Shown: positions 37,404-46,850, numbered from the stretch's first letter. The stretch is DNA of 64,000 bases from JAAXGI01 sp965206975 (GCA_965206975.1 OZ242253.1:1302001-1366000), one strand, 5' to 3'. Notes: generated by a model from the sequence alone, not told the origin. Numbers and translations: made by a program.

Positions 37404-38270
37404 ATGAATCGACGAAACTTTCTGGGGGCGGCGCTCGCCTCCGCCGGTGCCGCTCCGGTGCTCTCGCGAAGCGTGCTCGCGGCCAACCATGGGAAGCACT
37501 CGGCGCCGGTGACAGGCCCTACGGCCGGCCGTCTTGGGGGAGAGGGTGCGGCTCAGATCGCCGGCACCCTCGAAATGTGCGTCTTCGATACCTTCGGCAC
37601 GGTCGTCGACTGGCGTTCGTCCGTCATCGCCGAGGTGGAGGAGCTCGCGAGAGAGAAGGGCTGGTCACTCGATGCGGCAGAGTTCGCCGAAGCATGGCGC
37701 GCGAACTACGGGCCGTCCCGCAACCGCGTTCGCACGGGCGAGCTGCCGTGGACGAAGCTCGACGACCTACATCGGATGACGCTCGACGACCTCCTCGTCC
37801 GCTACCGGCTGGAGGGGCTGACGGAGGAGGAGAAGGTACACCTGAACAAGGTATGGCACCGGTTGCACCCGTGGCCGGACGCATCTGAGGGGTTGAGGCG
37901 CCTCAAGGCCCGCTACGTCCTATCGCCCATGTCGAACGGGAATGTGGCGCTCCTGACCAACATGGCGAAGTTCGGAGACCTTGCTTGGGATTGCGTCCTC
38001 GGATCGGATGTCGTCCGGCACTACAAGCCGGATCGGGAGATGTACATGATGCCGAGCGAGTTCTTCGACATCCCTCCGTCGGCCGTGATGCTCGTGGCCG
38101 CGCACACGGGCGATCTTGAGGCTGCGCAGGGCTACGGCCTCCGGACCGCGTTCGTCCACCGGCCCTTGGAGCGGGGTCCCGACCGTCCGCCCGTACCGAT
38201 GCCCGAAGAGGGCCGCTTCGACTTCCTGGCGACGAGTTTTGTCGATCTGGCCGCACAACTCGGCTTGTGA
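37404..38270 (+). CDS. Tat-exported HAD hydrolase (haloacid dehalogenase type II-like)
   Basis: 288 residues; GAGGAGGAAAGG precedes the ATG. The N-terminus MNRRNFLGAALASAGAAPVL is a classic twin-arginine signal, with a likely cleavage after VLAA. The mature domain matches L-2-haloacid dehalogenases: nucleophile Asp62 in CVFDTFGTVVDW, SNGN loop, HYKPDREMY lysine segment and VAAHTGDLEAAQGYGLRTAFV. The enzyme would remove halide from 2-haloalkanoates, but phosphatase-like activity cannot be excluded. Most such enzymes are cytoplasmic, so export is unusual. The next gene (PQQ dehydrogenase) converges on it. Confidence 0.85.
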   Translation: MNRRNFLGAALASAGAAPVLSRSVLAANHGKHSAPVTGPTAGRLGGEGAAQIAGTLEMCVFDTFGTVVDWRSSVIAEVEELAREKGWSLDAAEFAEAWRANYGPSRNRVRTGELPWTKLDDLHRMTLDDLLVRYRLEGLTEEEKVHLNKVWHRLHPWPDASEGLRRLKARYVLSPMSNGNVALLTNMAKFGDLAWDCVLGSDVVRHYKPDREMYMMPSEFFDIPPSAVMLVAAHTGDLEAAQGYGLRTAFVHRPLERGPDRPPVPMPEEGRFDFLATSFVDLAAQLGL

Positions 38271-38428
38271 GCTGCGGCGATCAAACGCCGTCTTGGTGAG
38301 CCGACGCGGTCACCACCCGGCGTGAGGGCTACGAGTCAAGCGCGCGAAGGTGCGGCGCCTTGGGCGCCCCACCTTCGCTGCCTCCGCTTTCCTGACGGCC
38401 GACTCCCCCTGTGCCGCCCGTACCCGCC

Positions 38429-40609
38429 TCAGGGCAGCGTGTACGCGACCAGCGATCCGGGGAAGTTCGTGTGGATGCTACCGACCTGCACCACGATGTA
38501 CTGCTTGCCTTCGTGCATATAGGTCATGATCCCGTACTGGCCCGGAGCCGGGAGGGGGACGCTGGCCAAGATTTCCCCGGTTCGCTTGTCGCGGGCATGT
38601 AGCTCCGACGGCGCGTCCGGGACAATGTTCGCCGCGCCGGAGCTAAGGGCCCGGGTCGTGACCAGAAGTGTCTCCGTGACTATCTGAATGGACCAGCCGT
38701 TCCCTCCGATGTTCGGGACCTCAACGCCCGCCAGCCGCGGATGGTTCCGGATCCGCTCGGGGGTCTCGCCAACCGGCACGGACCAGACCCGACTGCCTGA
38801 ATTCATGTTGAAGCCGGAGAGCTGGTTGTCCATGGGCTTGTAGAGCCTCAGGCCGTCGATCGTCGCGAGCGGCTCGGTGCGGCCCTCCGGTCCCCCCCCG
38901 GGCAGCCACGTAGCGACCGTCGTCCCTGTCGTAGGAGTCTGCGTGGGGACCGCGCCGCCAGGACCCGGCACGGCATAGTTCGGATTGTCCATATCCACCC
39001 CGCCCGTGGGCTCCATGAAGCCTGGGGCACTGCATGACCTGGCATGAGAGGCGTACATGAATCCCGTCGTGGGGTCCGCGACCGGCGCGTGGGGGGTGTT
39101 CACCCCCCCTTGGCAGCCGACGTTGTTGGCGAAGTCGTTCTGGTGGTTGTAGGGCAGGGGCGGCACGTACAGGCCGCCGATCCTGTAGCGGCTCAGAAGC
39201 TCCATCGCCTCCTGCCTCAGCTCCGGTGTGTAGTCGATCACGAGATCTTCGGTGATCCCGCTCAGTATGATCGGGTCCAGAGGCTCGGGCAGTGTCGGAT
39301 AGGGCTGCGTAGGCGCGGTGTAGTTCCCCGGCACCTCTGTCTGGATGACGGGGCGCTCCTCAATGGGCCAGATGGGCTCACCCGTCTCACGATTGAAGGC
39401 AAAGATGAGGCCCTGCTTCGTATTCTGGATCAGGGCGGGAATCTCCTCTCCGTCCACCGTCAGATCCATCAGGATGGGCACCGTCGGAAGGTCGTAGTTC
39501 CACTGGTCGCTGTGGTGGATCTGGTAATGCCATCTCCGCTCTCCGGTCCGAACATCCAATGCGACGACGCTGCCGCCAAAGAGGTTGTGCCCGGGGCGCT
39601 GCCCGGCGTACGTTTGCACGGTCGAGGCGTTTGTTACGAAGTAGACGAGTCCCAGCTCCGGATCGGCGGCCATGGGGGCCCACTGGGACATGTCGCCCGA
39701 CCATTGCCAAGCGTCGCTCTCCCACGTCTCATGGCCGAACTCCCCCGGGCGCGGAATGATGTGGAACTTCCAGAGAAACTCCCCGGTCCGGGCGTCGAAG
39801 CCCTGCACATCGCCCGGGACATTCTCGATCCGGGTCTGCTGGTAGCTGGCCTCATGGCCCGCACCCACGACCACGACGTCGTTCACCACGATGGGGGGCG
39901 ACGAACTCGTGACCATCCCCAGCTCCCGCGGAATCCCGTGGTCCGGATCGTAGGTCCCGCCCTGCGTCAGGTAATCCTGCCAGGGGCCCCAATCCCCCAC
40001 GAGCGTCGGGATCAGGTCGACGACCCCCGACTCCGAGAAGGATTCGAGGGGCACGGGCTCACCCCAGTTCTCCAAGGGTCGGCCGGTCGTCGCGTCGAGC
40101 GCCCAGAGGAAGAATGCGGGAGAGATGAAGTAGATGACGCCGCGGCCGTCCACCTCTCCGTACGCGACGCCCTTCCCGTACGCTTGTCTGGGAGAGCGCA
40201 GATGGCGGACCGTATCCGGCTCACGGAAAGTCCAAAGCGTCTCGCCGGTGGCGGGATCGATTGCAGCCACCTGCCGACGCTGAGTGGCGACGGTGTAGAG
40301 GATGCCGTCGACATAGATCGGTCTGGAGCGGAAGAAGTAGTACGGGCTCGGGCCGAAGTTGTCGCTCCGCCAGATCCAGGCCGCCTCCAGATCGGCGAAA
40401 TTGTCCGCGTTGATCTGGTCCAGAGCCGAGAAGCGGGTGTGCCCTGCGTCACCGCCCATGTAGCGCCACTCGCCGTTCTCCGTCCCTGGAAGCAGCTGGG
40501 CGCAGACAGGCGTCGCCACCATCGCCAGAGCGACTGAGGCGAGGCCAAGAAAAGAGGCGGGAGACCGCATCCTGAAACTCCCCCGCACAACCCCCGTATG
40601 CGTTGACAT
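38429..40609 (-). CDS. Secreted PQQ-dependent dehydrogenase, paralogue
   Basis: 726 residues; GAGGAG lies seven bases before the ATG. The signal peptide runs to about residue 38 (PVCAQ). The propeller is built like those at 2594 and 10481: AIDPATGETLW, ALDATTGRPL, GFDARTGEFLW, IPRPGEFGHETWESDAW, ALDVRTGERRW, AFNRETGEPIW and ARDKRTGEIL. At the active-site blade it reads HHSDQWNYD where the two others have HHDIWNYD, so substrate or metal contacts may differ. It is longer by a Pro/Gly-rich insertion (about 550-590). It has no heme domain and no membrane anchor. Confidence 0.85.
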   Translation of the reverse strand: MSTHTGVVRGSFRMRSPASFLGLASVALAMVATPVCAQLLPGTENGEWRYMGGDAGHTRFSALDQINADNFADLEAAWIWRSDNFGPSPYYFFRSRPIYVDGILYTVATQRRQVAAIDPATGETLWTFREPDTVRHLRSPRQAYGKGVAYGEVDGRGVIYFISPAFFLWALDATTGRPLENWGEPVPLESFSESGVVDLIPTLVGDWGPWQDYLTQGGTYDPDHGIPRELGMVTSSSPPIVVNDVVVVGAGHEASYQQTRIENVPGDVQGFDARTGEFLWKFHIIPRPGEFGHETWESDAWQWSGDMSQWAPMAADPELGLVYFVTNASTVQTYAGQRPGHNLFGGSVVALDVRTGERRWHYQIHHSDQWNYDLPTVPILMDLTVDGEEIPALIQNTKQGLIFAFNRETGEPIWPIEERPVIQTEVPGNYTAPTQPYPTLPEPLDPIILSGITEDLVIDYTPELRQEAMELLSRYRIGGLYVPPLPYNHQNDFANNVGCQGGVNTPHAPVADPTTGFMYASHARSCSAPGFMEPTGGVDMDNPNYAVPGPGGAVPTQTPTTGTTVATWLPGGGPEGRTEPLATIDGLRLYKPMDNQLSGFNMNSGSRVWSVPVGETPERIRNHPRLAGVEVPNIGGNGWSIQIVTETLLVTTRALSSGAANIVPDAPSELHARDKRTGEILASVPLPAPGQYGIMTYMHEGKQYIVVQVGSIHTNFPGSLVAYTLP

Positions 40610-40947
40610 ACGTCACTCCTCAGCTAGTGGAATCCGTGCAAGCGCGATCATGAGTCTTCTGGAAGAAGTAGGCTGCAGAAGCTAGTGCCGCAACGCGCAG
40701 GCTCGGCCGTCGCCCCTGCCCGCCCTCCAGGCCTCAAGGCGCGAGATCTCGGGAAGCATGACTCCGGCTTTAGCTGCCGGGCGTGAACCCGCTCCGGCAC
40801 GAGCGGTTGCCGGCTCACATCCTTCGCGGTGTTCCAGCCTTGTCAGACGGGCCTTGCCGCGCCGCCGGGGCCACCTGTCGCCAGCGAACCTGGCCACCTT
40901 CCGCCACCCCGGGCTCGAACTCCTACAAGAGCCCCGCGCGACCGCTC
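40610..40947. other. Intergenic, no gene seen
   Basis: 338 bases between the PQQ dehydrogenase start and the end of the serine hydrolase gene; likely holds the dehydrogenase promoter. Confidence 0.35.
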
Positions 40948-42222
40948 CTATTCCGTGATCGCGGCGTACACCAAGGCCCGTAGCCGGGCGTGATCGTCCA
41001 GTCCTTGCGCGGGGATGACCTGCGTCAGGTACACTACCACCAGCTCTTCCTCCGGATCCACCCAGTACGTCGAATGGTAGGCGCCGCCCCAGCGGAAGTC
41101 GCCCTCCGAGCCGGGCTCCCCCGCCTCCCCCACATCGAGTCGCACGGCGAACCCCAGACCGAAGCCCATTCCGGGTGCCCCGTAGAGCTCCTCGGAGTGG
41201 TTTTGGGTCATGAGCGAAACCGTGGTCGGCGACAGGATCCGGGTACCGTTCAGTTCGCCGCCATTGAGAAGCATCTGGAGGAAGCGCGAGTAATCGCGGG
41301 CGGTGGAGAGGAGCCCCGCCCCTCCGGAGTAGCTGACGCGTGGCCCGTCGACATATTGCCCCTGCGTTTGCATGCCGGGTCCGTCTGGTGCTCTCCGAAG
41401 CGACTCTCCGCTACGGAGGCTATAGACGGTGGCCAGGCGGTCCCGCTTCTCCGGAGGGAGATAGAAGTGCGTGTCGCGCATCTCTAGCGGTTCAAGGATC
41501 CTCTCCCGAAGGAATGAGTCGAGACCTTGCCCGGATACCTCCTCGATCACCGCACCGAGAATGTCAGTATTGTAGCCGTAGACGAAGGCCTCGCCGGGTT
41601 GCGCCTGGAAGGGGAGCGAGGGCATGCGATCAACTGTGACCCGGATCGGCTCCTCCCGATGGGCGAAGTACCATCCGGTAATCCCCGCCTCGGCCCACTC
41701 GTCCCCCCCGGGTCCGCTCCCATACCCGATCCCGGCCGTGTGCGTCAGGAGATCCCTGAGTGTGATCGGCCGGGCCGCTTCGACCACATCGTAGCCGGAT
41801 ACTCCCCGGGGCACGGCCACCGTCGTTTGGGCGAAGGTGGGGAGGTGCCTGGACACGGGGTCCGAGATGAGAAGCTTGCCATCCTCCTGGAGGATCATGA
41901 TGCCCACGCTCACGAGCGCCTTGGTCTGCGAGGCGATCCTGAAGATTGCGTCTTCCTCCATGGGGTTATTCGCCTCGAGATCCCGGTGGCCCACGGCGTC
42001 GGCGTATACCACGTGTCCCCTCCTAAGAATCATTGCGACGCTTCCCGGGAGCCGGCCCTCGGCCACGTACTCGTCGAGAACCGCCGTCAGCCGATCGAGG
42101 CGTGCGGAGGACATGCCGACCTCGTCCGGTTCCGCAAGCGGCAGCTCCTGGGCTCGTAGCGGCCCGGAGACCGCGATCGCGATCAGAAGTGCGAGATGGT
42201 GAAGGATGCGCCGTGGACTCAT
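40948..42222 (-). CDS. Secreted serine hydrolase, class C beta-lactamase/esterase family
   Basis: 424 residues from MSPRRILHHL behind GAGG; the open frame continues 124 codons upstream without protein character. The signal peptide ends GPLRAQ. Penicillin-binding fold motifs: SQTK (Ser98, Lys101), the tyrosine segment YGYNTDILG (Tyr217-Asn218) and the third-box region WGGAYHSTYW in place of K[ST]G. The family includes esterases, peptidases and beta-lactamases, so antibiotic resistance should not be inferred. Periplasmic. It is transcribed divergently from the malonate gene cluster. Confidence 0.85.
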   Translation of the reverse strand: MSPRRILHHLALLIAIAVSGPLRAQELPLAEPDEVGMSSARLDRLTAVLDEYVAEGRLPGSVAMILRRGHVVYADAVGHRDLEANNPMEEDAIFRIASQTKALVSVGIMILQEDGKLLISDPVSRHLPTFAQTTVAVPRGVSGYDVVEAARPITLRDLLTHTAGIGYGSGPGGDEWAEAGITGWYFAHREEPIRVTVDRMPSLPFQAQPGEAFVYGYNTDILGAVIEEVSGQGLDSFLRERILEPLEMRDTHFYLPPEKRDRLATVYSLRSGESLRRAPDGPGMQTQGQYVDGPRVSYSGGAGLLSTARDYSRFLQMLLNGGELNGTRILSPTTVSLMTQNHSEELYGAPGMGFGLGFAVRLDVGEAGEPGSEGDFRWGGAYHSTYWVDPEEELVVVYLTQVIPAQGLDDHARLRALVYAAITE

Positions 42223-42623
42223 GGGGTCTTGCCTCGGTTCCGAGTGGCCTGTGCTCGTGTGGTCGAACATAGGAAGATCCGCACGAGAGCTTCCCGTGCG
42301 CAAGCGGATCGAGCGCAGGACGAGACGGATTCCTCGCCTCGGGCTTGCCGGCACGAGCCGAAGACGAGGCGGCGTGTCTCGCTCTCTCGCGGCGGCTCGA
42401 AACGGGACTGTCGGTTCAGTTGTACCGCGCCCCGCTGCCGGAAGGTGGGTGGGCGCGCCGTCCGCGGGGGTGCCCTGGCGTAGCCGGACGGCCGCCCCCC
42501 CTGCTCGCTTGCCGTCCGGAGGCGCTCCCTCTACTCTCCCTGCGCTCACAGATCTACCGACGGGACCCTCGGTCGCTCTTCCTCGTCGGTCCACGCCACA
42601 CGGACCCGCATCCGGGTACCTCC
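42223..42623. other. Divergent intergenic region
   Basis: 401 bases between the serine hydrolase start and madL; presumably contains promoters for both. No operator or RNA element was recognised. Confidence 0.35.
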
Positions 42624-43019
42624 ATGGTCATATACGGCGTCGCGCTCCTTGCCGGTTGCATGCTCGTCGGTGTCTTCATCGGGGAGCTCCTCGGCGAGTG
42701 GATCGGCGTCGATGCGAACGTCGGCGGGGTCGGCATCGCGATGCTCCTCCTCATCTTGGCAACCGCGAAGCTGCGGGCCGCGGGGCGCCTGCCGCCCATC
42801 TCCGCGACGGGGGTCACCTTCTGGAGCGCGATCTACATCCCTGTTGTCGTTGCGATGGCGGCGAGCCAGAACGTGGTCGCGGCGGTGCGGGGCGGATCCG
42901 CGGCCGTCTTGGCGGGCCTTCTGGCCGTCGTTGTCAGCTGCGCACTCGTTCCCGTGCTGAGCCGCATCGGGGGAGAGCCGTCGCTCCCGGAGGCGGAAGG
43001 CGGCGAGGGAGATCCATGA
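42624..43019 (+). CDS. madL: Malonate transporter MadL subunit
   Basis: 131 residues, about four membrane helices. The family features MVIYGVALLAGCMLVGVFIG, DANVGGVGIAMLLLI and SATGVTFWSAIYIPVVVAMAASQNVV identify the small subunit of the two-part MadLM malonate/sodium symporter. The preceding open frame is not conserved. The stop overlaps the madM start (ATGA). Together with the next two genes it forms a malonate uptake and activation cassette. Confidence 0.9.
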   Translation: MVIYGVALLAGCMLVGVFIGELLGEWIGVDANVGGVGIAMLLLILATAKLRAAGRLPPISATGVTFWSAIYIPVVVAMAASQNVVAAVRGGSAAVLAGLLAVVVSCALVPVLSRIGGEPSLPEAEGGEGDP

Positions 43020-43789
43020 GCCAGGCGCTCGATCTCATGGCCGACGTCATGAGCCGAAACGGCCTGATCACCGCCTTCGTCGTGATCGGACTCACCGTGT
43101 GGGTGTCGTATCAGCTCTCAGCCCGCTTCACTCGGGGGCACCTTCACGGCTCTGCGATCGCGATCATGCTGGGGCTGCTCGCGGCGTATCTCGGTGGGGT
43201 GATGACGGGGGGCAGCCGGGGCGTGGCCGATCTCGAGATGTTCGCCGGGATCGGGCTCATGGGGGGTGCGATGCTCCGGGACTTCTCAATCATCGCCACG
43301 GCCTTCGGGGTGAACACGCGAGAGCTCGCGAGGGCGGGGGTGAGCGGCGTTGTCTCCCTCTTCGCGGGGGTCATCGTCTCCTTTGCGATCGGCGCGGTCG
43401 TCGCGTACGCTTTCGGCTACACCGACCCGGTCAGCATGACGACGATCGGAGCGGGAGCGGCCACGTACATCGTGGGGCCGGTCACGGGTGCTGCGATCGG
43501 AGCCAGCTCGGACGTCCTCGCGCTGAGCATCGCCGCGGGTCTCGTCAAGTCCATGCTCGTGATGGCCGGGACCCCCTTCGTGGCACCCTTCATCGGGCTC
43601 AACAACCCCCGTGCGGCGATGATCTACGGAGGGCTTATGGGGACGACGAGCGGCGTTGCCGGAGGGCTCGCCGCTACCGACGAGCGGCTCGTCCCGTACG
43701 GGGCGATGACGGCGACCTTCTATACCGGGCTCGGCTGCCTCCTCGGCCCCTCGATCATCTATGTGTCGATCCGGGCCATCATGGGCTGA
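43016..43789 (+). CDS. madM: Malonate transporter MadM subunit
   Basis: 257 residues, about seven to nine membrane helices. Typical stretches: LMADVMSRNGLITAFVVIGL, SAIAIMLGLLAAYLGG, FAGIGLMGGAMLRDFSIIATAFG, GAGAATYIVGPVTGAAIGAS and GLMGTTSGVAGGLAATDERL. It is the large subunit of MadLM, importing malonate with sodium or protons. The start codon overlaps the madL stop by four bases; the malonyl-CoA synthetase gene follows after 16 bases. Confidence 0.92.
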   Translation: MSQALDLMADVMSRNGLITAFVVIGLTVWVSYQLSARFTRGHLHGSAIAIMLGLLAAYLGGVMTGGSRGVADLEMFAGIGLMGGAMLRDFSIIATAFGVNTRELARAGVSGVVSLFAGVIVSFAIGAVVAYAFGYTDPVSMTTIGAGAATYIVGPVTGAAIGASSDVLALSIAAGLVKSMLVMAGTPFVAPFIGLNNPRAAMIYGGLMGTTSGVAGGLAATDERLVPYGAMTATFYTGLGCLLGPSIIYVSIRAIMG

Positions 43790-43805
43790 TTCCGGGAACC
43801 GCATC

Positions 43806-45296
43806 ATGAGTGAACTCGAATTGATCCGGCGGGCGGAGGACTTCGGCGCGCGCACGGCGCTCAGATCCAGGGGACGGGATCATTCGTACGAATCTCTCCT
43901 CGCGCGCTCAGCCTCAATCGCCGCCCGCCTCCTGGATGGATCTTCGGACCTCGAGGGGAAGCGGATCGCCTTTCGCATCCCCGCAAGCTTCGAATACGCG
44001 GCCGTCCAGTGGGGCATCTGGCGGGCCGGGGGGGTCGCCGTCCCGCTGAGCCTCTCCGCGGCCGAGCCGGAGCTTGAGCACGTGCTCACGGATGCGAGGG
44101 TGGACCGGATCCTCGCGCCGGAAGACGCCTTCGAGGGACTCGTATCCCTCGCGGAGCGGCTCTCGCTGCCGCTCCACAGCATCGATAGCCTCTCGTCCGG
44201 GGCGAGCGTCCCACTCCCGGCGGTCGGGACCGCGAGGCGGGCGATGATCCTCTACACGAGCGGGACCACGAGTAAGCCGAAGGGGGTCGTGAGCACGCAC
44301 GCGAACATACGGGCGCAGATCACCACGCTGGTCGACGCCTGGGGGTGGGAGCGGGGGGACTCGATTCCCCTCTTCCTCCCCCTCCACCACGTCCACGGGA
44401 TTGTCAACGTCCTCGGGTGCGGCCTCTGGTCCGGGGCACGGGTGGACTGCTTCAAGTCCTTCGACGCGCCCGCCGTACTCGAACGAGTGGCGGCGAACGA
44501 CTATTCCGTCTTCATGGCGGTGCCCACGATCTACGTAAAGCTGATCCAGCTCCTCGAGCAGGCGAACAAGCTCGACCGCACGCGCTTCGCGGAGGGATTC
44601 GGGGCGATGCGGCTCATGGTCTCGGGCTCTGCCGCACTCCCGGCGAGCGTGCACGAGCATTGGACGCGCCTCACCGGCCAGAAGCTCCTCGAGCGCTATG
44701 GGATGACGGAGATCGGAATGGCGATCTCGAACCCGCTCCACGGGGAGCGGAGGCCGGGCGCCGTCGGGCTCCCACTCCCCGACGTCACGATTCGACTCGT
44801 GAGCGAGACGGGCGAGGTGATCGAGGGAGAGGACGCCCCCGGAGAGATCCAGGTCCGGGGCCCGGCCGTCTTCGGGGAGTACTGGGAGAAGGTGGACGTC
44901 ACCCGGGACTCCTTCGTCAACGGGTGGTTTCGCACGGGAGACATGGCGGTCCTCGAGAAGGGGTACTACCGGATCATGGGGCGGCTCTCGGTGGACATCA
45001 TCAAGTCGGGTGGGTACAAGCTTTCGGCGCTCGAGATCGAGGACACGCTCCGGACGCACCCCGCGGTCCAGGAGTGTGCGGTCGTGGGGATCCCCGACGA
45101 GACGTGGGGGGAGACCGTCGCGGCGGCCGTCGTCACCCGTCCCGGAGAGGAGCTCGACTTGCCGACGCTCACCGAGTGGGCGAGAGACCGGATGTCCAAC
45201 TACAAGATCCCGCGCTCGCTTCTCCTCGTCGAGGATCTCCCGAGGAATGCGATGGGGAAGGTGACGAAGCCCGCCGTCCGGCGGTTCTTCGGTTGA
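43806..45296 (+). CDS. Malonyl-CoA synthetase-like acyl-CoA ligase
   Basis: 496 residues from MSELELIRRA; an earlier in-frame start would overlap madM. ANL-superfamily ligase: P-loop ILYTSGTTSKPKG (148-160), PLHHVHGIVNVLGCGLWSGA, LLERYGMTEIGMAISNPL, GWFRTGDMA, hinge GRLSVDIIKSGGYKLSALEIE and the catalytic Lys region NAMGKVTKP at the C-terminus. The ISNPLHGERRPGAVG stretch resembles MatB malonyl-CoA synthetases. The neighbouring MadLM supports malonate + ATP + CoA to malonyl-CoA. No malonyl-CoA decarboxylase gene is present in the window, so the product may feed fatty-acid synthesis or a decarboxylase elsewhere. Confidence 0.88.
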   Translation: MSELELIRRAEDFGARTALRSRGRDHSYESLLARSASIAARLLDGSSDLEGKRIAFRIPASFEYAAVQWGIWRAGGVAVPLSLSAAEPELEHVLTDARVDRILAPEDAFEGLVSLAERLSLPLHSIDSLSSGASVPLPAVGTARRAMILYTSGTTSKPKGVVSTHANIRAQITTLVDAWGWERGDSIPLFLPLHHVHGIVNVLGCGLWSGARVDCFKSFDAPAVLERVAANDYSVFMAVPTIYVKLIQLLEQANKLDRTRFAEGFGAMRLMVSGSAALPASVHEHWTRLTGQKLLERYGMTEIGMAISNPLHGERRPGAVGLPLPDVTIRLVSETGEVIEGEDAPGEIQVRGPAVFGEYWEKVDVTRDSFVNGWFRTGDMAVLEKGYYRIMGRLSVDIIKSGGYKLSALEIEDTLRTHPAVQECAVVGIPDETWGETVAAAVVTRPGEELDLPTLTEWARDRMSNYKIPRSLLLVEDLPRNAMGKVTKPAVRRFFG

Positions 45297-45383
45297 GGGC
45301 GCCGCTGGGCCGGCGCACGTGCTCTCGGGACTAGACAGCGGACCCGAACCCTGTCCCGGCCCACCCCCTCGCGGACCGTCGCG

Positions 45384-45989
45384 GTGCTCGTTCTCGCCGC
45401 AGTTGCGGTTGTCGCCATCGTCGCGATGCTCCGGCTCGATCCGGGGCGCGTCTTGGCGGCCACGGGTCCCGCCTCGAGGCTCGCCTTTGTGCTCCTCGTC
45501 GTCCTCGAGGTTGTCGTCGCCCCGATCCCGGGCGGCGTCATCGCCTTTCTCGCGAGTGCTGCTTGGGGCTTCTGGCAAAGCTGGCCCCTCCACTACACGG
45601 GGAACGTCGTCGGCGGGCTCCTCGTCTTCTGGTTGGCGCGCACGCTCGGGAAGCCCTTCGTGGACCGGCACGTCCCGGCCCACCGGCGGGAGCGGATCGA
45701 GGGCTGGCTCTTCGGCCGTCCATGGCTCATCTGGCTCGTCTACGCGTTCCCCGTCTTCCCGATCGACACGGTCAGCGTGGCGCTCGGGCTCTCGGCGGTG
45801 AGGGGACGGCGCTTCGCAGGAATCGTCGTCACGGCTCTCCCCTTCTACACCGGGATCACGGCGGCTCTCGGCGCCTACTTCGGGCAGTTCATCCCATACC
45901 TCGAGTGGTTCGCGCTCGTTGTATTCGCCCTCTTCCTGGGAGCAATCGGGTATCTGGTGATATCGCTTCGAAGGGAGCGCTCGGGCTGA
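45384..45989 (+). CDS. VTT-domain (DedA/TVP38-like) membrane protein
   Basis: 201 residues with about five hydrophobic segments. LEVVVAPIPGGVIAFLASAAWG, the re-entrant GNVVGGLLVFWLARTLGKPFV and FPVFPIDTVSVALGLSAVRGR are typical of the VTT/SNARE-associated family, several members of which are lipid flippases or transporters. The start is a GTG with only a weak site; nearby upstream starts are possible. It sits 87 bases after the malonyl-CoA synthetase gene in the same direction and may share its transcript. Confidence 0.8.
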   Translation: MLVLAAVAVVAIVAMLRLDPGRVLAATGPASRLAFVLLVVLEVVVAPIPGGVIAFLASAAWGFWQSWPLHYTGNVVGGLLVFWLARTLGKPFVDRHVPAHRRERIEGWLFGRPWLIWLVYAFPVFPIDTVSVALGLSAVRGRRFAGIVVTALPFYTGITAALGAYFGQFIPYLEWFALVVFALFLGAIGYLVISLRRERSG

Positions 45990-46027
45990 GGGCCCCGCCC
46001 GGGAGCGCCCGAGAGAGGCAGGTGTAG

Positions 46028-46588
46028 ATGGAAGACCCGGTGCGCTCCACGGTGCCGAGCTACTGTTCGATGGCCAGCCACCCCGTTCACGGGCCGTATC
46101 ACGATCTCGAGTACGGGTTTCCCGTCCGGGAAGAGGGCCGGCTCTTCGAGCGACTCGTCCTAGAGATCAACCAGGCGGGACTGTCGTGGCTCACGATCCT
46201 GAAGAAGCGGGAAGGGTTTCTCCGGGCGTACGACGGCTTCTCGGTGGACCGGATTGCGGGCTACGGCGAGAACGAGCGTGCGAGGCTTCTCGAGGATCCG
46301 GGGATCATTCGAAATCGCCTGAAGGTCGATGCGGCGATACGCAACGCGAAGGCGATCCGGGCGATCCGGGGAGGGCACGGATCCTTCGCTGCCTGGCTGG
46401 ACGCGCATCATCCCCGGGAGCTGGATGCATGGACGCGGCTCTTCAAGGGGGTCTTCCGGTTCACCGGGCCCCAGATCGTGCGGGAATTCCTCGTGAGTAC
46501 GGGCTATCTCCCCGGGGCCCACGACCCCGGGTGCCCGGTCTTCGGGAGGATCGCGGTGCTCGAGCCGCCCTGGATGCGATCCGCCTGA
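46028..46588 (+). CDS. tag: DNA-3-methyladenine glycosylase I
   Basis: 186 residues; removes 3-methyladenine from alkylated DNA. The HhH-related Tag fold is recognisable: YHDLEYGFPV, RLFERLVLEINQAGLSWLTILKKREGFLRAYDGF, IIRNRLKVDAAIRNAKAI and FTGPQIVREFLVSTGYLPGAH. Zinc ligands appear conserved: Cys13 and His25 near the N-terminus and an H-x3-C pair (HDPGC) near the C-terminus. An alkyltransferase (ogt) is encoded at the end of the suf operon 11 kb away, so two alkylation-repair genes are in the window. Confidence 0.88.
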   Translation: MEDPVRSTVPSYCSMASHPVHGPYHDLEYGFPVREEGRLFERLVLEINQAGLSWLTILKKREGFLRAYDGFSVDRIAGYGENERARLLEDPGIIRNRLKVDAAIRNAKAIRAIRGGHGSFAAWLDAHHPRELDAWTRLFKGVFRFTGPQIVREFLVSTGYLPGAHDPGCPVFGRIAVLEPPWMRSA

Positions 46589-46850
46589 TTCCGTCCACAC
46601 CCTCCTGTGCCGCCTCACCGAGACCACCGGTAGACCGGCTCCCGGAAAGAAGTTCAGAGCGGGGTTGCAACGTCGCGTCCGGGACGATGGGCGACCCGAC
46701 GAAGTGGTCGGTCCTAGAGCGGCGCTCCCGAGAATGCAAGCACTGCCCGCGGCGCTTGCCGTCTCTCCTCCACAGCCCCAATCTACGTTGCCCGGCGCGC
46801 CAAGGAGGAGAGCCCCTCCTTCCCATTCTCATGGTCTCCAGCCCGACTGC

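Noticed and set aside
40948..42222. Beta-lactamase resistance gene
   Set aside because: Family membership only; the third motif is not the K-T-G of true beta-lactamases, and many relatives are esterases.
43914..45683. 589-aa minus ORF antisense to the malonyl-CoA synthetase
   Set aside because: Composition is Arg/Pro/Asp repeats without motifs; the plus frame has all ANL ligase motifs.
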